A stretch of DNA of 64,000 bases, from contig OW028579.1 of NCBI GenBank assembly GCA_932294295.1, positions 3,360,370 to 3,424,369 on the forward strand. The letters are read 5' to 3'. The translations under genes were made by a program, and so were the position numbers. Each line of letters opens with the position of its first letter. The first letter of the stretch is position 1. The stretch is from Alitta virens. Its lineage: Eukaryota > Annelida > Polychaeta > Phyllodocida > Nereididae. Below, in pieces: positions 36,723 through 46,680 of the stretch. The notes beneath the pieces were generated by a model that was not told the DNA's origin, did no database searches, and saw only the letters and a program-made list of their open reading frames with translations.

Positions 36723-38861
36723 ATGGATATTCTAACAAAGTATGCAGCTGTGATTAGTACCACAATAGACGGTATGGTTGTAGCACGACACTTGAAAAAT
36801 GAAAAACTTCTCAACATGACAGCGTATCTAACACTGTTATATATGGAAAAACCAGATGACCAAGCGTTTGAGTTAGTGGAAATGCTGATACAACAGAACA
36901 ACACCAGAGGGATTGCACGTCTTTTTCACATCATACAGAAGGACTACAAGGCTGTGGCTAGTACGATCCCCAAACTGTCATATGGTGAAAGGTTTTCAGT
37001 ACACCTTGGTGGTGATGTCTTCCTGAAAGTGCTTGTTAAGGATGGTGAGGTGACAATTAACATCAGAGATATGCAGGTATGTGTATATTCCTAATTAACA
37101 AATTTGATTAATTTCACATATAGAGCTACAAGTATATATTTCAAATAATGTATTTTCACTGTCCACAGCAGGATGATGCCCAAGATCAGTGCGACAGCTA
37201 TACTCTACCTTTACAGAGGTACAACATGCTTGTATTGATTGGCACTAATAGCTCTTTAAACTAATTAGTCCAAATCCGGGATCTTAAATTAGGCGACCGT
37301 AGTCTTATCAAAAGTATGAAAATTCTGAGCGCGGCCAAAAGCCTAATCTGTCAGAAATTCTTTCTTTTATTTATCTGTATATATATACTGCTGATTTAGC
37401 ATCAGATTCAATTCAGATAGGTTTCAACTCAGTATGTAATTGTTAAGTCTGGTTTGATCTTTTGTGTTTTTCAGAAATTTTTCTAGTCTTTCCATTAAAG
37501 GTCACTAGATTCTGATTACAGTCATTAACTAGAATACTAGGTGAAGTAAATTTCAAACCTTTAATCTATTTAAAGTTCACACAATTGTAAGACATAGCAA
37601 TTAAAAAACATATGATTACACTTAATAAACAAAAGCAAATTCACATACCTTAACCCAATGTGCACATCATTCCTTGGTCATACACTTGTCGTATAACCTG
37701 ACAAATCTATTCTGATGATTTAACTTCTATATCTATTTTAATCTCTCTCTTCCAATTTGATAGCACAGCTCCTTCCAGCTGGCTGCTCTACTCTCAATCT
37801 CTCTTTGGATCCCTCTCAATGCTCTCTCTCTCGGTCTCTGTCTCTGTCTCTGTCTAACTAACCCCAGCCCCTTACCTTGATTATATACTCACTACCGGTT
37901 CCCCCCCCCTCCAACTTTGTGCTAGAGGTGGGCCTGCAGGAGCAGAGCTTGCTCCATGCAGCTGCTGTGATTTAGGTTTGGTTCTGTTCTAAATTTACCC
38001 TCTGTGAATCACTGACCAAAGAATGTGTGCTCATATTCCAACATGTTAACTAGTAATTCTACTACAATCTATTCAAATTTGTTATATATTATCAAGTGTA
38101 GATTAGTAAATCATTACAAGTCATTTTCCCTGCATATGGGAGATATAAATTAATACTACAGCAAAGCCCCTATAGTGGGTATGTGTACAATAGTACATAT
38201 GTTAAGACAATAAAGAACATTAAGAATTGGGAGATGTCTGATATCTCCTATATTCTCACAAGTTTCATATGCATCAAACTACAAACATCAGATATCTTTA
38301 CATATATTATAATCCTCATATTAATTATTACAGAACAAATACATACACATATATTTTACATACAAAAGGACTATATACTATCGTTTTGGCATTAATGAGC
38401 CTCAAAACGAATCACTCAAACATTAAATAATTGTCATAATTGGGTCAAGTACAAGTGGTCAAATACATTATATATATTATTAATTGCTGTAGGTCGTAGG
38501 GTGCACTTCCTGGCACCATACGATACTTGTACAGGCGGCTGATATCATAAGAAACAATGTTGGAACAGACTACTATTTTCACCTTGGAGCCAACGGTTTT
38601 ATTGAAACCTTGTCAACATCAGAAAATATACAATTCGCCAAGTATGAAGAAATATATGAAAATGTGCACGCTTTAACAGTTGATGAAAGGATTGCTCTTA
38701 CCAAGTCACAGTTTAATGTCATTGTTGAAAAAATGTGTGAAATAGAGGCTGTGATTCCTGAACTCAGTGCTATTGTACCATGTTATTCAAGAAAGGACCA
38801 CCAAAATCAGCTTGGTGCCATGATGTGTCCAGAATGTAACCCATCCAAAACATTTCTATAA
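36723..38861 (+). CDS. PC4-like protein with two diverged PC4 units, probably three exons
   Basis: Predicted exons: 36723-37076, 37169-37231 and 38493-38861, about 261 aa. Exon 1 has a helical N-terminus (ILTKYAAVISTTIDGM) and ends RFSVHLGGDVFLKVLVKDG then EVTINIRDM, matching the beta-strand core and 'IRxx' edge of the PC4/p15 ssDNA-binding coactivator fold. Exon 3 contains DYYFHLGANGFIE and later ERIALTKSQFNVIVEKM, resembling a second PC4 unit with its C-terminal helix. The exon 2 donor (GTATTG) and exon 3 acceptor (CTGTAG) are inferred from frame. No stop or shift occurs within the exons. Poly(A) signals follow at 38940. A role in ssDNA binding during replication or in transcription is inferred. 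Confidence 0.55.
37790..37862 (+). repeat. (TCTCTG)n-type microsatellite
   Basis: Pyrimidine-rich run of CTCTCT and TCTGTC units in the second intron of the PC4-like gene. The rest of that 1.26-kb intron shows nothing recognisable. Confidence 0.6.
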
Positions 38862-38939
38862 TATCCAAAACCCATGTGTAGCAACTTAAGCTATGTTGTT
38901 TATTTTTGGAGAGAAAACACTGTTTTCTATACACTTTTT

Positions 38940-38959
38940 AATAAACGATTCATAATAAA
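38940..38959 (+). terminator. Poly(A) signals of ORF 2
   Basis: Two AATAAA hexamers, at 38940-38945 and 38954-38959, lie about 80-100 bp after the ORF 2 stop codon and before the next TATA box. Confidence 0.6.
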
Positions 38960-39083
38960 ACATTTTGTGTAGAGTTTTTATTTGACTTGTTTCACATAAA
39001 ATTTAACACAAGAAGGAGCCACCAGTCGAAATAGCAAGAAGCATGGTTACACATGCTTAGACATACATGTCACATGACGTATG

Positions 39084-39092
39084 TATAAAAAA
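39084..39092 (+). promoter_or_regulatory. TATA box of the morphogenesis gene cluster
   Basis: TATAAAAAA stands 60 bp upstream of the ATG at 39144. It is the only clear TATA box before the closely packed genes from 39144 to 44308. Confidence 0.5.
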
Positions 39093-39143
39093 CCTTATAA
39101 GGGTAACCTTACTGACACATCTTTCATCATTTTCAAGACAACA

Positions 39144-39440
39144 ATGGACGAGCATACAACCAACCGGTTGAACTCTCATACATCTACAGAGTCAGCTGAC
39201 AAGTGGGTCGTTTTGGGGAAACATATACCAAAAAATGAGATTGTCTTTTTATGTCAGATGATTGTCATATACACCATTGTTATCAGTGCAATCATAAACA
39301 TCTCCTTGGGCAACAGTAAAGAGACTTGGTTATTTTTGTTGTCGACAAGCCTGGGGGCAGTGCTCCCAAGTCCCAAGTTGAAATCTGCAGCAAAAAACGT
39401 TGTCACAAGGTACCAATCACCTGAAAATCCAGGTGCTTGA
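39144..39440 (+). CDS. Small two-TM membrane protein
   Basis: 98 aa, intact. A polar N-terminus precedes HIPKNEIVFLCQMIVIYTIV, the start of TM1 (residues ~33-55), and a second hydrophobic segment WLFLLSTSLGAVLP (~61-76). Small two-helix proteins of this sort, with a charged/Pro start and a 'Pro-x-Pro/Leu-Lys' end, are common beside the integrase in animal Polintons; the function is unknown. The start ATG was preferred over an upstream in-frame ATG at 39081 because the latter overlaps the TATA box. The stop is 10 nt before the integrase ATG. Confidence 0.65.
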   Translation: MDEHTTNRLNSHTSTESADKWVVLGKHIPKNEIVFLCQMIVIYTIVISAIINISLGNSKETWLFLLSTSLGAVLPSPKLKSAAKNVVTRYQSPENPGA

Positions 39441-39450
39441 AGAATACAGA

Positions 39451-40597
39451 ATGGGTGAACGCCCAGCCATTGACAAGTACTTGTCTGACATTTACTACAA
39501 ACCCGGTAGCCCTGCCAGTTTCTACGGAGTAGCAAAACTCTGGCAATACATCAAAGACAAAAGAGATAAACCCCAGGAAATCGACTACAACACTGTGAAA
39601 GAGTGGCTGAATCACCAGACAACTCACACCATTCATTCTACACCACCCAGCAAGTTTCCTACGGAGGCAATAGTTGTTGATTACATAGAGATGCAGTGGA
39701 ATGCTGACTTGGTGCAAATGACTGACCTGGCAAAGTACAACAGAGGTTTCAAATATCTACTTGTATGTATTGACCTGTTTTCAAGATTTTTTGTGGCTAA
39801 GACCACTCAAGACAAAAACATCAGTAGAAACAGCAAATGCTTGCAAGGAAATTTTCAGTGAAGGACGACACCCTGAAACGCTCAGGACAGACCAAGGGAA
39901 GGAGTTTTTAGGGGCCCCTTTTCAAGAATTGCTTCAAAGTTACGGCGTTGCATATACTATAGCCTATGGTGTCCACAAAGCCTCATATACCAAAAGAGTT
40001 AACCGCACAATTGAAAACCGTCTCTACAAATACTTTTATGAGAACCAGACATTTAACTTTATCGATATAATAGATGATATAGCACACTCATACAATAATA
40101 CCACACATGGATCAATTCACATGCCACCAGCGACCGTTAACAAAGAGAATTCCAGGGCGCTCTATGAAAACGTGTATGTGCCTATCCTTAATAAAAGGGC
40201 CAAACAACAAGTCAATTTCTCATTTGAAATCGGTGATCTGGTCAGGTTAAGTCATGCTCAAACGCCTTTCAAAAGAGGATACCTGGAATACATCAAAGAC
40301 AAAAGAGATAAACCCCAGGAAATTTTCAAAGTCTGCAATAGGATACCGTCACATCGGCCACGTTACAAGGTGCAGGACCTGTTGGGGGACATCATCAGAG
40401 GGTCATTGTACCTACAGGAGCTTCAGAAAGTTCCTTTAAAAGACGCAGAAGACATAGAGTATAAAATCAACAAGGTTCTGTCAACAAAGACAGTGCGAGG
40501 CAAAAACTTCAGTCTTGTGAACTGGTACGGATATTCAGATAAATTCAACACATACATACCGACACTCAACATAAAAAAATACACAGGAAAGGTGTGA
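39451..40597 (+). pseudogene. Polinton integrase (retroviral-type rve), frameshifted and catalytically altered
   Basis: DDE integrase that inserts the element, leaving 6-bp duplications. The first part (MGERPAIDKYLSDIYYKPG) runs to a six-T run at 39787-39792, where the frame shifts by one base and the rest continues to 40597. Catalytic positions: Asp in NADLVQM (39706-39708), Asp in TDQGKEF (39890-39892). The Glu expected about 34 residues later, in the family's ERxNRT motif, reads KRVNRT (AAA at 39992-39994). A nearby Glu at 40013 is a weaker alternative. A 37-bp stretch (39545-39581) is exactly repeated at 40287-40323, replacing expected C-terminal sequence. Inactive as it stands. Confidence 0.85.
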
Positions 40598-40603
40598 CAA
40601 ACA

Positions 40604-41022
40604 ATGTATATCTACATTTCCAGCCAGCAGAGTGATGACTTGACAACAGCGCAGATGCCTTCAGAGTTAGGCTACCCAAACCACTTCATCTATCGCCAAT
40701 GTCAAGGTGGTATCTTGCCATTCTTGACATTGATCTACCTGTTCTTAAAGATGGCTATAGCACAGATTACATCACCATTAACAGTAGCACATGTGAACCC
40801 GGCATTGTTAACACTACTTTGCAACCCATCCTCAACAGAATACACGACTATGAACTTCAAGTAGTCACACCTGTGACCTTTGACACCCCGCGCTATGTTC
40901 CTCTGACAGTGGACATCCTCGACACAGTTGACATCTATTTAACTGACAGTCAGGGGGGCACCTCGTCACTCGCACCTGGACACGTGTCGTGCACATTACA
41001 TTTGCGACAAGAAGATATCTAA
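40604..41022 (+). pseudogene. Probable minor capsid (single jelly-roll, penton-like) protein, frameshifted
   Basis: It begins MYIYISSQQSDDLTTAQMPS and, after a one-base shift near 40660-40665, continues FRVRLPKPLHL in another frame, then WYLAILDIDLPVL and RYVPLTVDILDTVDIYLTD, ending CTLHLRQEDI. The opening 'surface-strand plus Leu-Pro-Pro-Leu' motif and the closing 'G-x-V-x-x-x-LH-hydrophobic-R' strand recall the small beta-sandwich protein that accompanies the integrase in Polintons. I rate the jelly-roll identification as moderate. The gene lies 6 nt after the integrase stop. Confidence 0.6.
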
Positions 41023-41033
41023 AACTTTTCGTC

Positions 41034-41472
41034 ATGGCTTACAACACACAGTACTATTCTACCAAGGGGGGTGGTGACTACAAGGCTTTCCTGGAACACT
41101 TTAAGAAACAAGCAGAGGGAAATGACAGACCGCTGGTGTTCAACACGTGTGTTAACTGTACAGTTTTCAAGAAAGCGAGGACAGGCAAGGGGCATCTCAT
41201 ACTTGTTAACACCCGCAAGGACAGTGGTACAACTAAAAATGGTGAAAGGGTTACCAAATTAGAAATTATTGACCCAAATGAGGCCGAGAGGAGGCGGGCG
41301 CTTTCCGAGACGGTCAGGGATGAAGTCGAGGTCACTAAGTGTTCATTCAGCTCTGGGACGTCGCAAGAGACGGACCAACACACAGCATGCAGACAGTTCA
41401 AGGAACAGCAAGAGTGCGACGGCTGTTACAAAGTCTAAGATTAGGAGGGTCAAGGACGTTTTTGAAGACTAG
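41034..41472 (+). pseudogene. Basic core-like protein, frameshifted
   Basis: Starts MAYNTQYYSTKGGGDYKAFL and reads to KLEIIDPNEAERRRALSET in one frame. The reading most like the family then moves by one frame (about 41290-41360) to a Lys/Arg-rich end, GRRKRRTNTQH and SKIRRVKDVFED, stopping at 41472. The acidic/neutral head with a highly basic tail suggests a DNA-condensing virion core protein. Function is inferred from composition and position before the major capsid gene. Confidence 0.5.
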
Positions 41473-41525
41473 AGAACTGGTGCTCTTTCATAAAATATAT
41501 TTTTCCTTTTTAAAATTTTCTCAAC

Positions 41526-42910
41526 ATGACACAGGCTGTTTTGTCAGATTCATATGTTGGTTATTCAGAGGAGCTGGCTATTTTTGAGAAGCCATTGCAA
41601 AATGTTGGGGTACAAGGTTGAACATTACGTGCAAGATAGTGGGGCGCAATGGCGAGATCATTAAACCCCCAGAATTTTCGCCTGGTGCTAGCTCAGATGA
41701 ATCTGATAGTGACGAGGATGATGGTGCAGGTGCCGGTTCTGGTGCAGGTGCTGGTGCCAGTGCAGTGGCAGGTGCAGGAGCAGGAGCAGGTGCAGGTGCA
41801 GGAGCAGGTGCTAAGAAAGTGGAAATGCAGACGATGGGAAAATAGCTGCAGCCGTTTCAGTTGTTAATAACTTTATGCATTCCATGTTCAGCAGAGTTGA
41901 TGTGGCCCTACAGAACAAAATTCTGACTCATTCAGACCAGTCCTACCCCTATCTGTCGTACATGAAGGCTTTGCTATATACCGGTGAAGACATGAAAAAT
42001 GGCCATGTACTACAAGGACACGGGAGGTGAACTAGGGGACCCTAATTGGCAAACATCAGACAATTTAGGTATGAAAACAAGAGCTAAGTATTTTCTACAT
42101 TCAAAAGAAGTGAACATGTGTGGACACCTATACAGTGACATCCTAGAACTGAGTCGCTTTATTCCTAATGGTGTACCCCTGAGTTTAACCCTGTATCCTA
42201 GCACTCCAGAGTTCTGTCTCCTGGCCTCAAACAACACACCTGGAAAATTCAAAGTTCTCATAACCAAGGCGTCATTGGACGTTGCAATGGTTGATGTTGA
42301 TCCTATCATTTCTGTGGCTCATGCCGAACTGTTGCAAACAAGATCAACAATTTTCCCGTACATTAAAACTGAAGTAAAAAAATTCACTCTGGCCAAGGGG
42401 GTGTTCTCGGGAGAGTTCAATGACCCTTTTAATGGCAGGGTTCCTGCTGAAATGGTGTATGGACTGGTGTCAGACTCTGCAAACCATGGCACCTTGGGGG
42501 AGAACCCCTTCCTGTTTGAGCACAGCTGTCTGAACTTCATACAGGTCACTGTTGATGGTCAAGACCTCTCCCAAGGGCCCATACAACCTAGGTATGTTAC
42601 ATCGTCTGCTGATAATGCAAACAGTCAGTACATGGACGCTTACAAAACACTGTGCGGTATTGATGGGTATGGTTATGCCATACCTGTAACGAGAGAGGAC
42701 TATCCAGGAGGCTATTGTCTTTACAGGTTTTTCTCTGAACCATCAAGCTCAGGGTCAAATGATGATGTCATACCACTGAAAAGAAGCGGTAACATGAGAG
42801 TGTCAATAAAATTTGACAAGCAGCTGACAAGACCTACAACCCTTATAATTTTTGCAAAGTTCCCGGTTGCCCTGAAGATAGAAAAAAACCATGCAGTATT
42901 TGAAATTTGA
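41526..42910 (+). pseudogene. Major capsid protein (double jelly-roll, PY/hexon-like), multiply broken
   Basis: Forms the icosahedral shell in the virion form of these elements. N-terminal piece MTQAVLSDSYVGYSEELAIF (41526-41621) stops early; a second piece follows in another frame (41618-41845) ending in a Gly/Ala-repeat; a third frame gives NNFMHSMFSRVDVALQNKIL (about 41830-41998); the fourth, open to 42910, has MYYKDTGGELGD, MCGHLYSDILELSRFIPNG and VTREDYPGGYCLYRFF. The last ~300 aa match the second jelly-roll half. There are at least three frame changes, and sequence appears missing near 41615. Confidence 0.8.
41715..41812 (+). repeat. GGTGCA trinucleotide-type repeat inside the capsid gene
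   Basis: Tandem GGTGCAG/GGAGCAG units encode an alternating Gly-Ala run of about 30 residues after an acidic DESDSDEDD segment. It lies at a predicted loop of the first jelly roll and ends where the frame is lost. Confidence 0.7.
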
Positions 42911-43604
42911 TCATTCCAAAGTCATCAGTAAAGCTGTTAACACCATGACAAGTGTCCAGGGGTCTTTGACACAGTTTGAACTGCCTAAAAACATACTTAT
43001 CACAGGTTCAAGCCAGGCTGGAAAGACCTTTTTTGTGAAAAACCTCTTGCTACATCATGAGGAAATGTTCAAACCACAGGTGAACAAAATCATATATTAT
43101 TTTACCATATGGCAAGATAAGTATGAAGAACTGGAGTCAACTCTAGGTGATCTGATTGAATTTAGGACTGATATACCTACAAAAGATGAACTGATGCAAA
43201 TATGGCAGGACACCAAAGGTGAAACCCTTTTGGTGTTGGACGACAAAATGACCAGTCTAGAAGACAATGTTTGTGTTCTCTGCCACCATTGCCACATCTC
43301 ATGTATAATCACTTTGCAAAACATGTACCATTCTAGCAAAGCTGTTAGAGAGATAGGTCTAAACTCGCAATACATCTGCCTGTTCAGAAACAATAGAAGT
43401 GCACTTCAGATTAAAATGCTGGCTTCTCAAACTATGCCTACACAGATTCCTTATTTCATGGCAAGCTACGATCTGGCAACAGCTCAAAATTATGGTTACC
43501 TCGTTGTGGATTTATCCGCAAATATTGATAACCGTTATAAATTGAAGACTAACATTTTTCCACAGGATCAGACAGTTATTTACATGCCCAAAAAATTAAC
43601 ATGA
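42891..43604 (+). CDS. Genome-packaging ATPase (FtsK/HerA, A32-like)
   Basis: 237 aa, intact. Pumps DNA into capsids in Polintons and related viruses. Walker A is GSSQAGKT (residues 39-46), Walker B is TLLVLDD (112-118) and a conserved HISCIITLQNMYH motif follows, fitting the sensor region of the A32/FtsK-HerA superfamily. It overlaps the end of the capsid gene by 20 nt in another frame; an internal ATG at 42947 is an alternative start. Its stop codon overlaps the next start (ATGA). One of the few undamaged Polinton genes here. Confidence 0.88.
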   Translation: MQYLKFDHSKVISKAVNTMTSVQGSLTQFELPKNILITGSSQAGKTFFVKNLLLHHEEMFKPQVNKIIYYFTIWQDKYEELESTLGDLIEFRTDIPTKDELMQIWQDTKGETLLVLDDKMTSLEDNVCVLCHHCHISCIITLQNMYHSSKAVREIGLNSQYICLFRNNRSALQIKMLASQTMPTQIPYFMASYDLATAQNYGYLVVDLSANIDNRYKLKTNIFPQDQTVIYMPKKLT

Positions 43605-43918
43605 TCAAAGAAAATATCATATTTCTCCAAGCTGTAGCATCTTTGTCTAAGAAGCAGGTTAAGGAACTTTTGAAGCATGCTGAAAAGGACCAAATAAGGG
43701 CGATAGGTGAAATAGCCAAAACTGTCTTGACCAACAACCTGAGGATCCCTGAGTCTTATAAAGCTGTCATGAAAATGCTTAGGTGGGCCATTAGAGCAAT
43801 AGCTGAGGACAGAGCAGCACACCGTGTCAGACTACAGACCATTGTAAGAAAACCTGACGCTGTGTCATACATGATCCGTGTCGTTCTGGACAAACTCACA
43901 GCCCTTACTAAAAAGTAA
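43601..43918 (+). CDS. Small conserved helical Polinton protein
   Basis: 105 aa, intact, mostly helical and basic: SLSKKQVKELLKHAEKDQIR, then AIGEIAKTVLTNN and a Lys/Arg-rich end. A protein of this size and pattern ('hydrophobic-x-x-A-x-x-x-Q-hydrophobic-x-A-hydrophobic-x-E-hydrophobic') commonly follows the ATPase gene in animal Polintons and adintoviruses. Function unknown. It starts in a 4-nt overlap with the ATPase stop. Confidence 0.6.
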   Translation: MIKENIIFLQAVASLSKKQVKELLKHAEKDQIRAIGEIAKTVLTNNLRIPESYKAVMKMLRWAIRAIAEDRAAHRVRLQTIVRKPDAVSYMIRVVLDKLTALTKK

Positions 43919-44308
43919 TGGCCGAAGAACACATAGTATTACCAAGAGAACACTATCAAAGAATGCTCGATCAAATGGCTGAAAAGAAACAGGGTTCTGC
44001 AGAGGAAGGAGACAATTCGCACCATGATGGCGAGAAAACAAATGAACAGCATGATCATTCAACACCAGAGGACGCCACCAGTGACAGCGAGGGTAGCAGA
44101 GACCTAGAAAGGACTAGGGATGATGTTACGGAGGCCGGAATGCGTGCAGTTGAAAATCGTGACATGGCGCCTCCAGGCATTACACCAGGGGACCTGAAAA
44201 AGTACCTTGTCAAGGTACCAGCGAGGTACACCTGTAGCAAAAATTAAGAGGAAGCCAGCGTCCAAGGCCCTTGCCCATATTAAGAAGCACTGGGTGAACA
44301 TTGTGTGA
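43918..44308 (+). pseudogene. Acidic/disordered protein with basic tail, frameshifted near its end
   Basis: Starts MAEEHIVLPREHYQRMLDQM, has a long polar His/Asp/Glu/Ser-rich middle, then DMAPPGITPGDLKKYLVK. The first frame stops at 44247, but the other frame after about 44222 continues with a Lys-rich tail, KIKRKPASKALAHIKKHWV, to a stop at 44308. A one-base insertion near 44222 is the simplest explanation. Probably a minor virion component; family not identified. The start overlaps the previous stop (TAATG). Confidence 0.5.
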
Positions 44309-45181
44309 TTGCGAAATATGAATTGTATGCAGAACCGGTTTTTGTAAAAAAAAGTTATTTTTAAAAATGACGGTTATAGTCCATTAAACGCTCTTTGAAC
44401 CCACAAGAGACATGCTCATTTCATTGTTCCGTTGTTAATCATTTTTAATTGCCTAAATGAAAGATTTTTACGTTAGACGTATGACCATATTTGACCACAT
44501 ATCGATGTAGACTGTACATGAATTTGTTTATGTATGAATGTTGTTTTAAACAACCAAGTGTTACCTATAATTTTTAACTTGAATTGCTCAATATTTTATT
44601 TTGTAATTCTTTTCAAACTTTGTATTATATGATGATGATACTGTGTAGCTATGCCAGATGCTAAAATGTTTGTTTTCACTGTTATGACAAGACATGGTGT
44701 TAATCAATTATACCAAGTAGTATTAGTCTTTTGAACTTTTCATTGTTTTGCAAGCCTTGTCAATGTTGTTTTTACGAAAAACTTGAAATATATCTGACTA
44801 AAACATGTATATAAAATAACTATTAAATAAACTTTGTGAAAATTTAAATTTTTGTACGAGTTTTTGGATAAGTCCTTAACAGGAAAAACTAGCTTTTTTT
44901 TTAGGGTGATAAACAAAAGACGAGTGTGTTAAAACTAGTTACACAACTTCCTTTTATTTTTACTGGATTTAATCAGTTGCTAGCCAAAATGGTAGCCTGT
45001 CAAGACGTGTCCAGTAGAGGAAACAGCTTACAGATGTCGACCATTGGCTAGAACCCTAGCACGTGTGTATAGATCCTCTCATGGCATGTGGTGACCCTAA
45101 TGAGCGTTCGATGTAACAGCGTTGTAATTGGCCGAGATGTCCAAAAGTCCTCCCCTTCACACAAAACAAAGGTGAAAGTCA
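44309..45181 (+). other. Non-coding 3' region between gene clusters
   Basis: AT-rich, without open frames of note. It contains the poly(A) signal at 44826 and, at its right end, the GC-richer promoter region of the tandem-PC4 gene. Confidence 0.6.
44826..44831 (+). terminator. Poly(A) signal of the capsid/ATPase cluster
   Basis: AATAAA about 520 bp after the last stop of the cluster, followed by T/GT-rich sequence. Confidence 0.5.
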
Positions 45182-45189
45182 TATAAAAG
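45182..45189 (+). promoter_or_regulatory. TATA box of the tandem-PC4 gene
   Basis: TATAAAAG, a consensus match, followed about 30 bp later by TCATTACAC, a plausible start site. The ATG is 117 bp downstream. Confidence 0.7.
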
Positions 45190-45298
45190 TAGAAAGAGCT
45201 CATTACACAAGCACCTGCTCCACCAGTTGACCAGCCTTTCAAGCATCCTTCCTGCTGGGCCCCACGCTCTCAGCATCCACTGCTCACTCGTCGTCATT

Positions 45299-46680
45299 AT
45301 GTCAAAGTTAGCACGAAGTAACGCCTGTGAAGCGAAGGAGTTTCACACCGACACGGGGACCTTAGTTTGCGGAAAATTTTTATTGTTCCGCCAACTAGGC
45401 TCGCGAAAATTCATGGTGCTGCAACGTTACAAAGGTTTGGTAAAGCTACATTTGAGAAATTATGTTTTGGAAGAAGAAGAATACGTGTTGGTTTCGACGA
45501 AACGAGGCGTAGTCTTGGATAAACAGCAGACCAGAGATCTCCTCTGCGCTTTACCAGGACTGAGCAAGGTCATCAAAAATGTAAGTTTTACTTTCAAATT
45601 ATTCTATTTTATTGAAACAATACCCTTCAAGTGTTCTTTTATTACTTCCTTTTAAAAATTTTTGCTTTTTCTCTGAGAGATTTTTCCAAGCAACTCATTT
45701 ACTTTAAATTATTTTTACTGAATAAAAGCACTTGTATACAGCTCTTTTAAGTAAGTCGTTTATTTTAAAATAAATGTTTTGCAGAGATCTCCGAGAAACT
45801 TATTTAATTAAAAAAGTCTGCATTTATTTATGTATGTATGTATGTACGTATGTATGCATGTATGCATGTATGCATGTATGCATGTATGTATGTATGTATG
45901 TATGTATGTATGTATGTATGTATGGGTAAAATTTTCAAGCACCGATTTAACACTTTTTCATGTATTTTTTAAAAAAAACAGGGCAAAGACTTTGACAGTG
46001 ACGAGGAACTGCTGGCGGACACCAATTCGGGGGCTGATGAATCAGGCCCCACCATGTTTGACGACGATGACTGTGAGCTTGGCGATGCTGGGACTGGGGA
46101 GTGCCTCCACAATGGCACGGATGAAGACGGATTCAGAGACTTCATTCCGGCCGAATTAAAACACCACATGGGGAAAAACGTGTTCGCTGTTGCCAAGAAA
46201 GCGTACAGCTCCCTAGATGTACGTCATTACTTTTTCACCAATGAAAATCCTAAATCTGTGCATCCAACACGTAAGGGCATCAATCTAGGCAAGTACGAGT
46301 TAGAGAAATTAAATAGGTTTCTACCGCAGTTGGAAGAAACGTGGCAGGGTTTGAAAGAGCTGCCAGAATGCACCACAACGCACAAGATGCCGCTTTCGCA
46401 GGCACGTTGTGTTCATTGCATGCCGATGCCTAAGAGCAACAACTTGCAGAACAAGGCTGGGCCACCTGTCAGCTTTGAAAATGATGACACCCTGTTTGAA
46501 GATGCCGACGGGTATGTGCCTGAGCAGTTCACCAGCATTCTACCGGCTGCAACATCATCGCCGCCGCCTCTAAGCACTCCAGCAAAGCGTCCACGGCTAC
46601 GGGATGTTACCCCTGCCAGGCCCCTGAAGAGGCCCAGGGCATCACGGCAGCTTGAGGGTGAAAAAACGGCTGTGTCATAG
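45299..46680 (+). CDS. Tandem PC4-domain nuclear protein (two exons)
   Basis: Exon 1 45299-45580 and exon 2 45982-46680 join in phase 0 (donor GTAAGT, acceptor AAACAG) to give 326 aa. PC4 unit 1 (residues ~28-88): FLLFRQLGSRKFMVLQRYKG then VKLHLRNYV and STKRGVVLDKQQTRDL. A strongly acidic linker follows (DSDEELL, DDDDCE). PC4 unit 2 (~157-213): KNVFAVAKKAYSSLDVRHYF then HPTRKGINLGKYELEKL. The C-terminus is Pro/Ser-rich with two basic KRPR motifs, likely nuclear signals. PC4/p15 proteins bind single-stranded DNA and act as RNA polymerase II coactivators. Both units keep the 'PTRKGI/STKRGV' edge. The gene has its own TATA box and no lesion. Confidence 0.82.
45826..45924 (+). repeat. (TATG)n microsatellite in the tandem-PC4 intron
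   Basis: About 24 units of TATG with CATG variants, in the 401-bp intron. The Met/Tyr/Val/Cys-repeat frame over it is not a gene. Confidence 0.85.

Noticed and set aside
39081..39143. Upstream ATG for the two-TM protein
   Set aside because: It overlaps the TATA box at 39084, so it would not be transcribed from that promoter.
45830..46159. Open frame starting with Met-Tyr-Val-Cys repeats
   Set aside because: It is a translation of the (TATG)n intron microsatellite; the real exon 2 is in another frame.
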